A stretch of 55,396 nucleotides of DNA from Oscillospiraceae bacterium (GCA_017408725.1 JAFQUA010000062.1:1-55396); one strand, 5' to 3'; numbered from the stretch's first letter, positions 35,683 to 43,900 are shown. Numbers and translations are program-made. Notes: generated by a model not told the origin, from the sequence alone.

Positions 35683-36804
35683 ATGGAAGTACTGATTCAA
35701 AACTTTTCTTACATCACCTGGCAGATGCTGGTGATGTGGGGCATTGGCGGTGTGCTGATTTACCTTGCCATTGCCAAGCAGATGGAGCCTACGCTGCTTT
35801 TGCCCATGGGCTTCGGCTCGATTCTTGTGAACCTGCCCATTGCTGTGGAAGGCACCGGCGTTCAGCATGTGCTGGATACACTGTTCTCTATCGGAATTGA
35901 GGGTGCGGAGCTGTTCCCGCTGATGCTGTTCATCGGCATCGGTGCCATGATCGATTTCCAGCCCCTGCTGACCAATCCCAAGCTGATGATCTTCGGCGCT
36001 GCCGCACAGTTTGGCATTTTCTTCACATTGGCACTGGCATCCCTTCTGGGCTATGAGCTGCCGGATGCGGCATCCATCTCCATTATCGGTGCAGCAGACG
36101 GCCCTACATCCATTTTTGTGGCCACGGAGCTGGACAGCAAGTATTTGGGCGCCATTATGGTCGCGGCTTACTCTTACATGGCATTGGTGCCTCTGATCCA
36201 GCCGCCCATCATCAAGCTCTGCACCACCAAGGCAGAGCGGAAAATCAAGATGCAGTATAAGGGGAAACCGGTTTCCAAGATGACGAAGATTCTGTTCCCC
36301 ATTGTGGTTACTGTGATCGTGGGCATCGTTGCTCCCGATGCGGTGGCACTGATTGGGTTCCTGATGTTCGGCAATCTAATCCGGGAGTGCGGTGTGATGC
36401 AGTCCATTTCCGAAACCGCGCAGAATGCGCTGGCAAATCTGATCACCATTTTCTTGGGCATCACCATTGCTTCTCAGATGAAGGCAGCGGACTTCCTGCA
36501 GCTGGATACCCTGATCATCATCGGTCTAGGTCTGGTGGCTTTTGTGTTCGATACTTTTGGCGGTATCATGGTGGCAAAGCTCATGAATATCTTCTCTAAA
36601 GAGAAGATCAACCCTATGATCGGAGCGGCAGGCATTTCTGCCTTCCCCATGTCTGCCCGTGTGGTGCATAAGCTGGGTCTTGAGGAGGATAACCAGAACT
36701 TCCTGCTGATGCACTCTATCGGCGTCAATGTTTCCGGTCAGATCGCCTCGGTCATTGCCGGCGGCTTGATTCTGGCGCTGGTCAAAGCAACGATTGGAGG
36801 TTAA
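35683..36804 (+). CDS. oadB: Na+-translocating decarboxylase beta subunit
   Basis: 373 residues, ATG 35683 behind GGAGG. Polytopic membrane subunit that couples decarboxylation of carboxybiotin to Na+ export in oxaloacetate, methylmalonyl-CoA and glutaconyl-CoA decarboxylases. Key blocks: PLMLFIGIGAMIDFQPLL, SIIGAADGPTSIFVA (Na+-site Asp), NLIRECGV, and GISAFPMSARVVHKLG near the C-terminus. The substrate-specific alpha subunit and biotin carrier are not adjacent, so substrate is undetermined. Confidence 0.93.
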   Translation: MEVLIQNFSYITWQMLVMWGIGGVLIYLAIAKQMEPTLLLPMGFGSILVNLPIAVEGTGVQHVLDTLFSIGIEGAELFPLMLFIGIGAMIDFQPLLTNPKLMIFGAAAQFGIFFTLALASLLGYELPDAASISIIGAADGPTSIFVATELDSKYLGAIMVAAYSYMALVPLIQPPIIKLCTTKAERKIKMQYKGKPVSKMTKILFPIVVTVIVGIVAPDAVALIGFLMFGNLIRECGVMQSISETAQNALANLITIFLGITIASQMKAADFLQLDTLIIIGLGLVAFVFDTFGGIMVAKLMNIFSKEKINPMIGAAGISAFPMSARVVHKLGLEEDNQNFLLMHSIGVNVSGQIASVIAGGLILALVKATIGG

Positions 36805-36807
36805 TTT

Positions 36808-36930
36808 ATGCGTGTAGATCTTTTGATGGAAGCTCTGCCCATTATGGGTACCGGGTATTTGGGTATTTTTATCGTCACCGGTGTGATCATCGGTATAGTC
36901 GCGTTGCTGAAAAAGCTGACGGATCGATAA
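36808..36930 (+). CDS. OadG-like gamma-subunit peptide (40 residues)
   Basis: A 40-residue frame (ATG 36808, stop TAA 36928-36930) with TTGGAGG 7-8 bases upstream, starting 3 bases after oadB. Sequence runs MRVDLLMEALPIMGTGYLGI, a membrane span to VALL, then KKLTDR. One hydrophobic span preceded by LLMEAL...MGTG is the layout of OadG-type gamma chains. Very short even for that family. The tight coupling to oadB supports it as a real gene. Confidence 0.78.
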   Translation: MRVDLLMEALPIMGTGYLGIFIVTGVIIGIVALLKKLTDR

Positions 36931-36961
36931 AACTGATTTCGAAAGAAAAGGACAAATGTAA

Positions 36962-38713
36962 ATGACAATTTTTGATGTATTAACAATGATCGGCGGTCTT
37001 TGCCTGTTCCTGTTTGGTATGAATGTCATGGGCGATGGCTTGGAGCGCCGGGCAGGCAGCAGACTGAAAACCCTTCTTGGAAAGCTGACGGACAGTAAGA
37101 TCAAAGGTTTTCTAACTGGCCTGGGTGTCACGGCGGTGATCCAGAGTTCCTCTGCGACCACCGTTATGGTGGTGGGCTTTGTAAATTCCCGGCTGATGAC
37201 ATTAAAACAGTCCATAGGTGTGATCATGGGTGCCAACATCGGCACCACGGTTACCGCGTGGATTCTTTCTCTGGGCGGCATTTCCAGCGACAATCTGTTT
37301 ATGCAGCTGTTGAAACCCACTTCTTTTACTCCGGTGCTGGCACTGATCGGAACAGCTTTTCTCATGTTCTCCAAGTCCACCAAGCAAAAGGATGTGGGCA
37401 CCATTCTGTTGGGCTTTGCCACACTGATGTTCGGCATGGATACCATGTCCGGCGCGGTGTCCGGCCTTGCGGATATTCCGGCTTTTCAGAATATGTTTCT
37501 GATGTTTGAAAATCCGGTTCTGGGTGTTCTGGTAGGCGCGGTGCTGACGGGCATTATCCAGTCCAGCTCTGCTTCCGTGGGTATTTTGCAGGCGCTGTCT
37601 GCAACGGGCGCGGTCAGCTATGCCGCTGCCATTCCCATCATTATGGGCCAGAATATCGGCACCTGCGTTACAGCTCTGCTTTCGTCCTTTGGCGCAAACA
37701 AGAACGCAAAGCGGGCAGCGATTATCCATCTTTCCTTTAATGTGATCGGTACAATTGTGTGGTTGACGGTATTCAGCATTGTGTCGAACCTGCTGCAGCC
37801 TGCCATGCTGCATATGAGCGCAACATATCTCGGTATTGCGGTTTGTCACTCGGTGTTCAACATCCTTTGCACGGCACTGCTGCTCCCTCTGTCGGGCTTG
37901 CTGGAGAGAATCGCATACCTTCTGGTACCGGAGGGAAAAGATACTGCCAAAACTGTGGAGCTGGATGAGCGCCTGTTGGCGACTCCCTCGATTGCTCTGG
38001 GTCAGTGCCACAATCTTGTCATGAAAATGGCCGAGGAAACCCAGCAAGGCTTACAAATGAGTCTGAAAGCGCTTGTATCCGGAAGCTTGGCAGATGGAGA
38101 ACAGATCCGTGCCATTGAGAAAAATGTGGACCATTATGAGGATGTACTGGGTACATTTCTTACCAAGCTGGGAAGAGTCCAGGTTTCCGATGATGACAGT
38201 TCGGAAGTCTCCAAGCTTTTGAAGATCATCGGTGATCTGGAGCGGATCTCTGATCACAGTGTCAATGTTCTGGAGTCTGCAGAGGAAATGAACGAAAAGA
38301 AGATTGCCTTTTCGGAAGGGGCTCAAAAGGAAATGGAAGTGCTGTGCAGTGCACTGACGGAGATTCTTGGGCTTACCACAGATGCCCTGCGGCGTAACGA
38401 TTGGGAGGCTGCCTGCTCTGTAGAGCCTTTGGAGCAGGTAATCGATCATATTAAAGCCGTTCTGCGCAACCGGCATATTGCCCGCTTGAAAAAGGGAGAA
38501 TGTAGCGTTGAGGCTGGTTTTATCTGGTCAGACCTACTGACAGATATGGAACGCACCTCTGACCACTGCTCCAATATTGCGGTGAGCATTATGGATGCCT
38601 ATTCCCATAACATGAATGCCCACCAGTCCCTGCGCAGTATGAAGGAAGGAAACCCCGCTTTCTTTGAAAGGCTGGATGATTATTCCAGAAAATATGTGCT
38701 GCCTCAGGAATAA
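36962..38713 (+). CDS. Na+/phosphate cotransporter with PhoU-like C-terminus
   Basis: 583 residues, ATG behind AAAGGACAAATGTAA-type leader. NptA/PNaS family: two inverted membrane repeats, each with the QSSSA motif (VIQSSSATTVMVVG near 61, IIQSSSASVGILQA near 200). The C-terminal 230 residues are PhoU-like helices (IEKNVDHYEDVLGTFLTKLG, IGDLERISDHSVNV, DMERTSDHCSNIAVSI). Moves phosphate with sodium in characterised relatives. It lies 31 bases after the OadG-like gene and may be co-transcribed. Confidence 0.93.
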   Translation: MTIFDVLTMIGGLCLFLFGMNVMGDGLERRAGSRLKTLLGKLTDSKIKGFLTGLGVTAVIQSSSATTVMVVGFVNSRLMTLKQSIGVIMGANIGTTVTAWILSLGGISSDNLFMQLLKPTSFTPVLALIGTAFLMFSKSTKQKDVGTILLGFATLMFGMDTMSGAVSGLADIPAFQNMFLMFENPVLGVLVGAVLTGIIQSSSASVGILQALSATGAVSYAAAIPIIMGQNIGTCVTALLSSFGANKNAKRAAIIHLSFNVIGTIVWLTVFSIVSNLLQPAMLHMSATYLGIAVCHSVFNILCTALLLPLSGLLERIAYLLVPEGKDTAKTVELDERLLATPSIALGQCHNLVMKMAEETQQGLQMSLKALVSGSLADGEQIRAIEKNVDHYEDVLGTFLTKLGRVQVSDDDSSEVSKLLKIIGDLERISDHSVNVLESAEEMNEKKIAFSEGAQKEMEVLCSALTEILGLTTDALRRNDWEAACSVEPLEQVIDHIKAVLRNRHIARLKKGECSVEAGFIWSDLLTDMERTSDHCSNIAVSIMDAYSHNMNAHQSLRSMKEGNPAFFERLDDYSRKYVLPQE

Positions 38714-38722
38714 AGTGATCAT

Positions 38723-38755
38723 AGCACCACAGATTCTCTGTGGTGCTGTTTCTTT
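38723..38755 (+). terminator. Terminator after the Na/Pi cotransporter
   Basis: AGCACCACAGA (38723-38733), TTC, TCTGTGGTGCT (38737-38747), GTTTCTTT. Confidence 0.85.
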
Positions 38756-38811
38756 ACCCAATCTTTACCGGATGTGCAGTATAATTATAAAAAATTTGCT
38801 TGAAAGGAAAG

Positions 38812-40092
38812 ATGTTTGTGTTACCTGCTATTATCCTTTTTGCTGCTACATATGTACTGATGCTGACATTCAGCAAATACCGCCCCTACATTGCGCTGGC
38901 CTCCGGTGTGATCTTTATTCTCACCGGTATGCTTCCCTTTGACCAGATCATTGGCGCGCTGGACTTCAATGTTCTTTTGATGATCGGCGGTACTATGGGA
39001 CTGGTGCAGCTGTTCATCGACAGCCATATGCCCGAGCGGCTGGCGGATATAATCATGAATAAGGTTCCCAATATCCAGTGGGCAGCGGTGGCCTTGAGTC
39101 TGTTCGCCGGTATCATCTCTGCTTTTGTTGACAATGTGGCGACGGTTCTGATGATCGCTCCTGTTGCCATCGAGATTTGTAAGAAGCTGAAGACCAACCC
39201 CGTTCCCTTTATCATCTCCATCGCTGTATCCTCCAATCTGCAGGGGGCTGCGACACTGGTAGGTGATACCACAGCCATCATGCTGGGCAGCGCTCTGGAT
39301 ATGAGCTTCCTGGACTTCATCTGGTATCAGGGCAAGCCCGGTATGTTCTTCATGGTGGAGCTGGGCGCCGTATTCTCTGCCATTATCGTTTACTTTACAT
39401 TCCGCAAGGATAAGGGTGCTATTCCCAAGACAGGCAAGCTGACCGAGGTGGAGGATATTGTACCTACCGTTTTGCTGGTGGGCGCTATCGTGCTGCTGAT
39501 CGTGGCTTCTTTCCTGCCTTTTGAGATGCCCGCGGAAACCAACGGCTTGATCTGCACCGCCCTGCTTATTATCGGTCTGATCTACAACTACGCGAAAAAG
39601 AAGAATCTGAACTCCATTACCGGCCCGCTGAAGGCTATCGACTTTGAGACTCTGGGTCTTCTGGTTGGTCTGTTCCTGATGATCGGCGGTGTCGGCAATA
39701 TGGGTGTCATCGATGCATTGGCGGCATTGCTTGCAAAGCTGGGTGCCGGTAATCCTTTCCTGATGTACACCATCATCGTCTGGGCTTCCGTGCTGATATC
39801 CGCTTTTATCGACAATATTCCTTATGTCGCTACCATGATACCCGTCATCGCCGGTATCGCTGCGGAGATGGGTATTGATTCCACCGCGCTTTACTTCGGT
39901 CTGCTGTCCGGTGCGACTCTGGGCGGTAACTGCACACCCATTGGTGCATCCGCCAACATCACCGGCATTGGTATTCTCCGCAAGGAAGGCCATGAAGTTT
40001 CCAACGGGGACTTCTTCAAGATCGGCATTCCTTTCACCCTGTCTGCCATTGTTCCCGCATACATACTGATCTGGATCCTGTTTGGTGTGTGA
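38812..40092 (+). CDS. ArsB/NhaD family ion transporter (SLC13-like permease)
   Basis: About 426 residues, some 11 membrane segments. Two repeated blocks with ISAFVDNVATVLMIAPV (near 105) and ISAFIDNIPYVATMIPVIAG (near 335), and GATLGGNCTPIGASANI at about 370, are signatures of the ion-transporter superfamily that includes ArsB, NhaD and citrate permeases. Substrate not determinable. Start uncertain: ATG 38812 lies close to AAAGGAAAG, so GTG 38818 or TTG 38800 are possible. TATAAT at 38780-38785 is a likely -10 with a poor -35. Confidence 0.88.
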   Translation: MFVLPAIILFAATYVLMLTFSKYRPYIALASGVIFILTGMLPFDQIIGALDFNVLLMIGGTMGLVQLFIDSHMPERLADIIMNKVPNIQWAAVALSLFAGIISAFVDNVATVLMIAPVAIEICKKLKTNPVPFIISIAVSSNLQGAATLVGDTTAIMLGSALDMSFLDFIWYQGKPGMFFMVELGAVFSAIIVYFTFRKDKGAIPKTGKLTEVEDIVPTVLLVGAIVLLIVASFLPFEMPAETNGLICTALLIIGLIYNYAKKKNLNSITGPLKAIDFETLGLLVGLFLMIGGVGNMGVIDALAALLAKLGAGNPFLMYTIIVWASVLISAFIDNIPYVATMIPVIAGIAAEMGIDSTALYFGLLSGATLGGNCTPIGASANITGIGILRKEGHEVSNGDFFKIGIPFTLSAIVPAYILIWILFGV

Positions 40093-40155
40093 CACTTGGT
40101 TTCTCCGCTTTCAAAGAATAACGAAAAGCGGGGGATCACCATTGTATAAAGAAAA

Positions 40156-40185
40156 CCCAGAAACCGTTGCGGTTTCTGGGTTTTT
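40156..40185. terminator. Bidirectional terminator (original rpsI terminator, now serving the permease)
   Basis: CCCAGAAACC (40156-40165), GTTGC, GGTTTCTGGG (40171-40180), TTTTT, with AAAA before it. The inner part ACCGTTGCGGTT is shared with the terminator now after rpsI (45514-45538), consistent with this being the native rpsI terminator displaced by the insertion. Confidence 0.9.
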
Positions 40186-40208
40186 GAATGTTCTTGATGT
40201 GAGATAGA

Positions 40209-40258
40209 TTATCTCTTGGAGAACTGGGGTGCGCGACGGGCGGCCTTCAAGCCGTACT
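40209..40258 (-). pseudogene. Displaced 3' end of rpsI (attachment-site remnant)
   Basis: On the minus strand this encodes [19 protein letters not shown], exactly the last 15 residues of the S9 protein encoded at 45562-45966, with stop TAA at 40211-40209. Compared with 45562-45611 about 37 of 50 bases agree and every difference is synonymous. Upstream of the Tyr codon the homology stops at once (element sequence follows). This is the original chromosomal gene end, cut off by integration; no start or reading frame of its own remains. Confidence 0.92.
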
Positions 40259-40319
40259 ACTTACAGTTAAACATAAAAAGTTCCCTAATACCAACGGAAA
40301 TTCCGTTTTGATTTCAAAA

Positions 40320-40342
40320 TGAACCTCAAACTGAACCTCAAA
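40320..40342 (+). repeat. Arm-type direct repeats, left end
   Basis: Two copies of TGAACCTCAAA (40320-40330 and 40332-40342), overlapping the last codons of the integrase. The same 11-mer and close variants occur at the right end (45400-45462). Just outside, AACGGAA-A-TTCCGTT (40293-40307) is a perfect 7-base inverted repeat. Confidence 0.8.
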
Positions 40343-41534
40343 CTGGGTTGCCTTCAAAAGCCATATTCACTTTGGAAATGAGATCCTTTGGACGGTTGTA
40401 GGTTAGGTGCGCATAGATGTCCAAGGTGATCTTTGCGTGTTCGTGTCCGGCAAGCGCCTGGACGGTCTTTACATCTACGCCTGCCAGGAGCAGGTTTGTG
40501 ATGTAGGTGTGGCGGAGTTGGTGCGGCGTCACATGGAAATCAATGCTGTAAATAACATTGCCGTTGTGTGCTGCAGCTTCGCCAAGCACCGGCTTTACAA
40601 CATGGGCGGTTTTCACGCCGTCCTTGTATCGGTAGTAGGTTCGCTCTTCGGCGGTCCGTGTACTGATATACTTCCATAGGCGCTGCCACTGCGTTCCGGA
40701 CAAAGGCTCACCATCCCGGTTTGCTATGACATAATTGGAAGCGGTCTTTTCCTTGACCTCACGAAGATGATCTACCAGCTGTGGCGGTATTGGGATCGTG
40801 CGCCGGGAAGCTTTGGTTTTCAGATCGTGCGTAACAACCGGTCGGTTGTTCTCGATGTGCCATGCTCGATCAACAACGATGTGCGGTGCTGCATCATCGA
40901 GGAACACGCAATCCCATTGCAGGCCCAGAGCTTCCTCCCGGCGCAGACCGGCATACAGGCAGACCATGACAAAGGTGTACGGCGGTAATCCTCGAATGGC
41001 ATCGAGCAGAGTTTTGACCTGCGCCGTTGTCAGCGCTTTCTTTTCTTTTGCAGCTGTTCCGCCTTTGGGGTTGAGATCTTCACAAGGCGTGCGATCTATG
41101 ACGTTGCTTTTGTATGCCGAATAGAAAATGCTCTTGAAAAGCATTTGGACACTGCGATAGATCGAAGCGGATTTGGTGGCGGCTTTTGTGATCGCCATAT
41201 TAACATCGTCCGGCGTGATGTCCGCAATGTACTTGTCGCCAAGCGGTTCGATGATATAGTTTTTTACCTTCGAGGTGTAGTCGGCAAGTGTTGTACTGCG
41301 TATGTGCGCAGCCTGCATGACGAGCCATTTTTCGGCATACTCTTTCACGGTGGGGTTTTCACGGCGGTAAACAGCTTCCTCGATCTGCCGTTCTGCCTCC
41401 CGGATCTTCATAGTCAGCTCGTCTGGATCCTTGGCATAGATGGCTACATATTTGCCGTCGCTGTCCTTGATCCGCTTGCGGTATTGATTCCGGCTCGGTA
41501 CCCATTCGTATGTTGGCTTCTTTGGGCGGGCCAT
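40338..41534 (-). CDS. int: Tyrosine recombinase (integrase)
   Basis: 398 residues. N-terminal AP2-like arm-binding region (YEWVPSRNQYRKRIKDSDGK), SAM-like core-binding domain (VKEYAEKWLVMQAAHIRSTTLADYTSKV), and catalytic domain with Arg198 (YAGLRREEALGLQW), His338-x2-Arg341 (HQLRHTYITNLLLAG), the GHEHAKITLDIYAHL block and nucleophile Tyr374. All catalytic residues are intact, so it is probably active. Ribosome site AAAAGGAGG before ATG 41534. Its gene end carries two arm-type repeats and lies about 80 bases from the attachment core, as expected for an element integrase. Confidence 0.96.
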   Translation of the reverse strand: MARPKKPTYEWVPSRNQYRKRIKDSDGKYVAIYAKDPDELTMKIREAERQIEEAVYRRENPTVKEYAEKWLVMQAAHIRSTTLADYTSKVKNYIIEPLGDKYIADITPDDVNMAITKAATKSASIYRSVQMLFKSIFYSAYKSNVIDRTPCEDLNPKGGTAAKEKKALTTAQVKTLLDAIRGLPPYTFVMVCLYAGLRREEALGLQWDCVFLDDAAPHIVVDRAWHIENNRPVVTHDLKTKASRRTIPIPPQLVDHLREVKEKTASNYVIANRDGEPLSGTQWQRLWKYISTRTAEERTYYRYKDGVKTAHVVKPVLGEAAAHNGNVIYSIDFHVTPHQLRHTYITNLLLAGVDVKTVQALAGHEHAKITLDIYAHLTYNRPKDLISKVNMAFEGNPV

Positions 41535-41805
41535 ATTAGCGCCTCCTTTTCTGCTTGCGCCTCCGGCCCTGTTATGCTATAATGTCAGGGCAAAGCGCCG
41601 GTCTGTGAGAGGGTTGGTTTTTGCAATAGCCGTCCAGGGTGTTGGTAGCGCCTTGGGCGGCTCCTTCTATCTTAGGATCTCTAATTACGAGATTATCATA
41701 GTTACAGAAATAGGTTAGCAATAGATTAGCATAAGAATAGAATAGCTACGCGTGCGTGCGCACGCGCACGCGTGTATGTGCGCGCAAGAACTGCCTTGCG
41801 TGGTA
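41535..41805. other. Intergenic region with alternating purine-pyrimidine tract
   Basis: 271 bases without a gene. It holds the integrase ribosome site, a plus-strand TTGCGC-17-TATAAT (41555-41583) with no frame behind it, and a run of TTAG/ATAG-like repeats (41711-41745). Bases 41747-41786 are 40 bases of unbroken pyrimidine-purine alternation, mostly CG and CA/TG steps, with ACGCGTG and CACGCGT arms. I see no clear minus-strand promoter for the integrase. Confidence 0.7.
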
Positions 41806-42149
41806 TTACTTTCCGAGAACCTTGGCGAGATCCTCTCTCGCTTCTTTTACTTTTTCCATTGTGCCGGTTCCGTTGGCTTTGGCAGTAACGGCATATTTGA
41901 GAAGCGCAACATTTGAAGATACGAAAAAGTCATTTTCGCCATCACAGTTGTCGACAAGGATATTCCTACCGGTACCCGGGATCCCTTGCGTGGCTCGATG
42001 TTAGCCACGCCGGAGAACCGGTTGCCCCGGAAGGTGATCCGGTAGCCCTCAAGGTAGGTCGTGCCTACCTTGATAGCGCCGGGACAACGATATTGCATTT
42101 GCTCCACATTGAGGTTGGATCCGTATGCGAGATAAAATTTTCTTGCCAT
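41806..42149 (-). pseudogene. Gamma-glutamylcyclotransferase-like gene, frame-disrupted
   Basis: The first 60 or so residues (RKFYLAYGSNLNVEQMQYRC, LEGYRITFRG, GVANIEPRKGSRVPVGI) match the GGCT/AIG2-like fold, including the substrate-loop YGSNL. After about base 41970 this frame degenerates and stops at 41847. A neighbouring frame then stays open (DGENDFFVSSNVALLKYAV...REDLAKVLGK) to TAA at 41808-41806. That tail does not look like a GGCT C-terminus, so a deletion joining two genes is as likely as a simple frameshift. The catalytic Glu normally lies in the lost half. Start ATG 42149 has AAGGAGG. Confidence 0.55.
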
Positions 42150-42161
42150 AGTCTGACCTCC

Positions 42162-42398
42162 TTACGCCGGAACGCAGTCCGCTTCATTGACATCGTAAAC
42201 CTTGCCGTCTTTGCCGGTGCAGGCGAACACCGGTTCGTCATGCACTTGTCTGTTCCAGCAGGCTGTGGTTACCTCTTGACCGTCGAGATTGTCCATGATC
42301 TCCAGCTCGGTCTTTCCAACCAAGTGCATCAAGCCCTGTTTCTCGATCCGGTTCAACATCAAGTCTTTCTTGAAAACCATCTTAATTCCGTTTACCAT
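42162..42398 (-). CDS. Small protein of unknown function (78 residues)
   Basis: ATG 42398 behind AGAAAGGAAAC. Sequence features: basic N-terminus VNGIKMVFKKDLMLNRIEKQG, then LHLVGKTELEIMDNLDG-like segment and a C-terminal part with two Cys and DGKVYDVNEADCVPA. No membrane span. Family not recognised. Fourth gene of the amidoligase operon, 12 bases before the GGCT-like gene. Confidence 0.65.
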   Translation of the reverse strand: MVNGIKMVFKKDLMLNRIEKQGLMHLVGKTELEIMDNLDGQEVTTACWNRQVHDEPVFACTGKDGKVYDVNEADCVPA

Positions 42399-42447
42399 AG
42401 CTGTTTCCTTTCTACCCTCGTTACCTCCGGGGTGGGATCTCGTTGTA

Positions 42448-42666
42448 TTATTCGCAGATGCCGTAGAAGCCGGGAGCCGGTACCATTCCGTCGCCAGTGT
42501 GAGCTTCGATATATCCGTAGGGCGTTTTCAGCCGGAATGCTTTTCCTCTAAGACAGTCCGTGTCGATGTACAGGGTGCTTAGGAGATCAAACGCCTGATC
42601 TTCGCTGATCTCAGCGCTTACATAATCCCGGACTTTCTCGCTGTAGGTGAATTTGATATATTTCAT
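42448..42666 (-). CDS. Small protein of unknown function (72 residues)
   Basis: ATG 42666 is chosen because AGAAAGGAAAATT precedes it; an in-frame ATG six codons earlier overlaps that ribosome site. Begins KYIKFTYSEKVRDYVSAEIS, acidic, with a C-terminal GYIEAHTGDGMVPAPGFYG. No recognised motif. Part of the amidoligase operon; each gene here is preceded by a similar G(T)AGAAAGGAAA leader, as if the cistrons had been assembled as a set. Confidence 0.65.
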   Translation of the reverse strand: MKYIKFTYSEKVRDYVSAEISEDQAFDLLSTLYIDTDCLRGKAFRLKTPYGYIEAHTGDGMVPAPGFYGICE

Positions 42667-42709
42667 AATTTTCCTTTCTGCCATCGTAACCTCCGTGACG
42701 GGCGTTAAC

Positions 42710-42919
42710 TCATTTCCGGTAGGTTCCTTCGATTGTGCCGTTTTCCCAGTAGGTGTTAATTCTGCACCAGTTATTGTGCTGAACGGTAGTTACCCGGAAA
42801 AACCTTTCGCCGTCGCTGCATCCGGCTTCGATTATCACGACCTCGTTATCCTCGTTCTTGCCGGTGATGGGGAGGGTTTTACCATCGGTCATTCTTTCCA
42901 ATTCGATAAACTGTGTCAT
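42710..42919 (-). CDS. Small beta-rich protein of unknown function (69 residues)
   Basis: ATG 42919 behind GAGAAAGGAAC. Sequence alternates short strands: TQFIELERMTDGKTLPIT, NEVVIIEAGCSDGERFFRVT, WCRINTYWENGTIEGTYRK. Suggests a small beta barrel. Not recognised. Lies directly downstream of the amidoligase. Confidence 0.65.
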   Translation of the reverse strand: MTQFIELERMTDGKTLPITGKNEDNEVVIIEAGCSDGERFFRVTTVQHNNWCRINTYWENGTIEGTYRK

Positions 42920-42959
42920 AGTCTGTTCCTTTCTCCCCGTCGAGCCGTTAGGACAGCTG

Positions 42960-43003
42960 GTGTAAGTTTCGTGTAAGATCCGTGCAAGTTTGGTTTAAGC
43001 TGC
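42960..43003 (-). repeat. Four 11-base imperfect tandem repeats over the amidoligase stop
   Basis: Plus-strand units GTGTAAGTTTC, GTGTAAGATCC, GTGCAAGTTTG, GTTTAAGCTGC at 42960, 42971, 42982 and 42993. The last unit contains the amidoligase stop codon (42995-42997). Confidence 0.75.
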
Positions 43004-43900
43004 AGGAGTAAATGCGCTGGTCAAGTGCTTGCGGCAGGTTTTGAACTCTGCGCCCTTAAGTCCAAGCCGGTTTTTGAGTACCCGGTTCATGAGGTCGCCT
43101 TTTTGCTCCTGAGTGTAGTGGGAAACCTCTTTGAAGTACAGCCGATCGGTGTCGGTTTCAATCGCCCAGGCGCTCATTGCCAAACAGAACTGCACATAGG
43201 CCTTGATCTTGCCGGCGTGGGTGGTGCCGTTGAACAGCCGGAACTCAACCGTGCCCTTGGTGAAGTAGGCGTGAAGGTTTACACCGTGATACCGGGTGGA
43301 GTTGTAGTGCTGGTGATCGATGCCGCCCGTGTAGTTGTCGTTGGCTCTGCTGTACCAAGTAGCTTCCATGCTACCGTTGGACTTGACGGTGTTCTTCATT
43401 GCCCGGAGAAGCTCGGGGGACATTTTCTGACACCAGCGGTTAGCCCGTGCGCCGATCTGTAAGGCTTCGTAGAACAGATCCTGTCTGCCGGTGGCGAAGT
43501 TGACCAACCGTGTCAGGCTCTCCGGGGTGTGGTTCTTTCCGTCCACATGGACATGAATACCACAGGAACTGTTGGAGATCGCACCGCCTTCCCGGAGCGC
43601 CCGGACGATGTTCTGCAGATCGTCAAGATCTTCGTACTGGAGGATGGGGGTAACAAGTTCGCAGGAGTAGTCGTGGCTGGCGCTAACCGTGCGGCCGTCG
43701 ACCTTGCGCTGAGTGTGGATAGATGCGTCGGACATTGCTTTCCATGTGCGACCTTTGCGATCGGTAGCGCCCCAGGTCTTGTAGTAGGTGCCGAGGTATC
43801 TGCTCTGCGTACCGAAGTAAGTTGCGATAATGCCTGCGGCTTGCTCACGGGTGATGCCGGTTAATTCGATTTCCACGCCGTAGTTCTGTTCCTTGATCAT
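42995..43900 (-). CDS. Amidoligase-family protein (Amidoligase_2-like)
   Basis: 301 residues. The glutamine-synthetase-fold amidoligase family forms amide bonds from ATP, a carboxylate and an amine. Visible family blocks: NYGVEIELTGI at the N-terminus, ELVTPILQYEDLDDLQNIV, NSSCGIHVHVDGKNHT in the middle, and YHGVNLHAYFTKGTVEFRLFNGT, with metal/ATP-binding Glu/His residues. I start it at ATG 43900, which overlaps the stop of a 28-residue frame (ATGA). A TTG at 43912 sits on the ribosome site. Published genome surveys link this family with AIG2/GGCT-like genes, as here. The substrate is unknown; peptides or small metabolites are possible. Confidence 0.85.
   Translation of the reverse strand: MIKEQNYGVEIELTGITREQAAGIIATYFGTQSRYLGTYYKTWGATDRKGRTWKAMSDASIHTQRKVDGRTVSASHDYSCELVTPILQYEDLDDLQNIVRALREGGAISNSSCGIHVHVDGKNHTPESLTRLVNFATGRQDLFYEALQIGARANRWCQKMSPELLRAMKNTVKSNGSMEATWYSRANDNYTGGIDHQHYNSTRYHGVNLHAYFTKGTVEFRLFNGTTHAGKIKAYVQFCLAMSAWAIETDTDRLYFKEVSHYTQEQKGDLMNRVLKNRLGLKGAEFKTCRKHLTSAFTPAA

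Noticed and set aside
38821..40095. 424-codon minus-strand frame opposite the ArsB/NhaD permease
   Set aside because: Polar, His/Gln-rich translation that mirrors the hydrophobic codons of the real membrane protein; no start signals.
41555..41583. Plus-strand TTGCGC-17-TATAAT behind the integrase gene as a gene promoter
   Set aside because: No coding frame or structured RNA follows it; only recorded as a possible antisense start.
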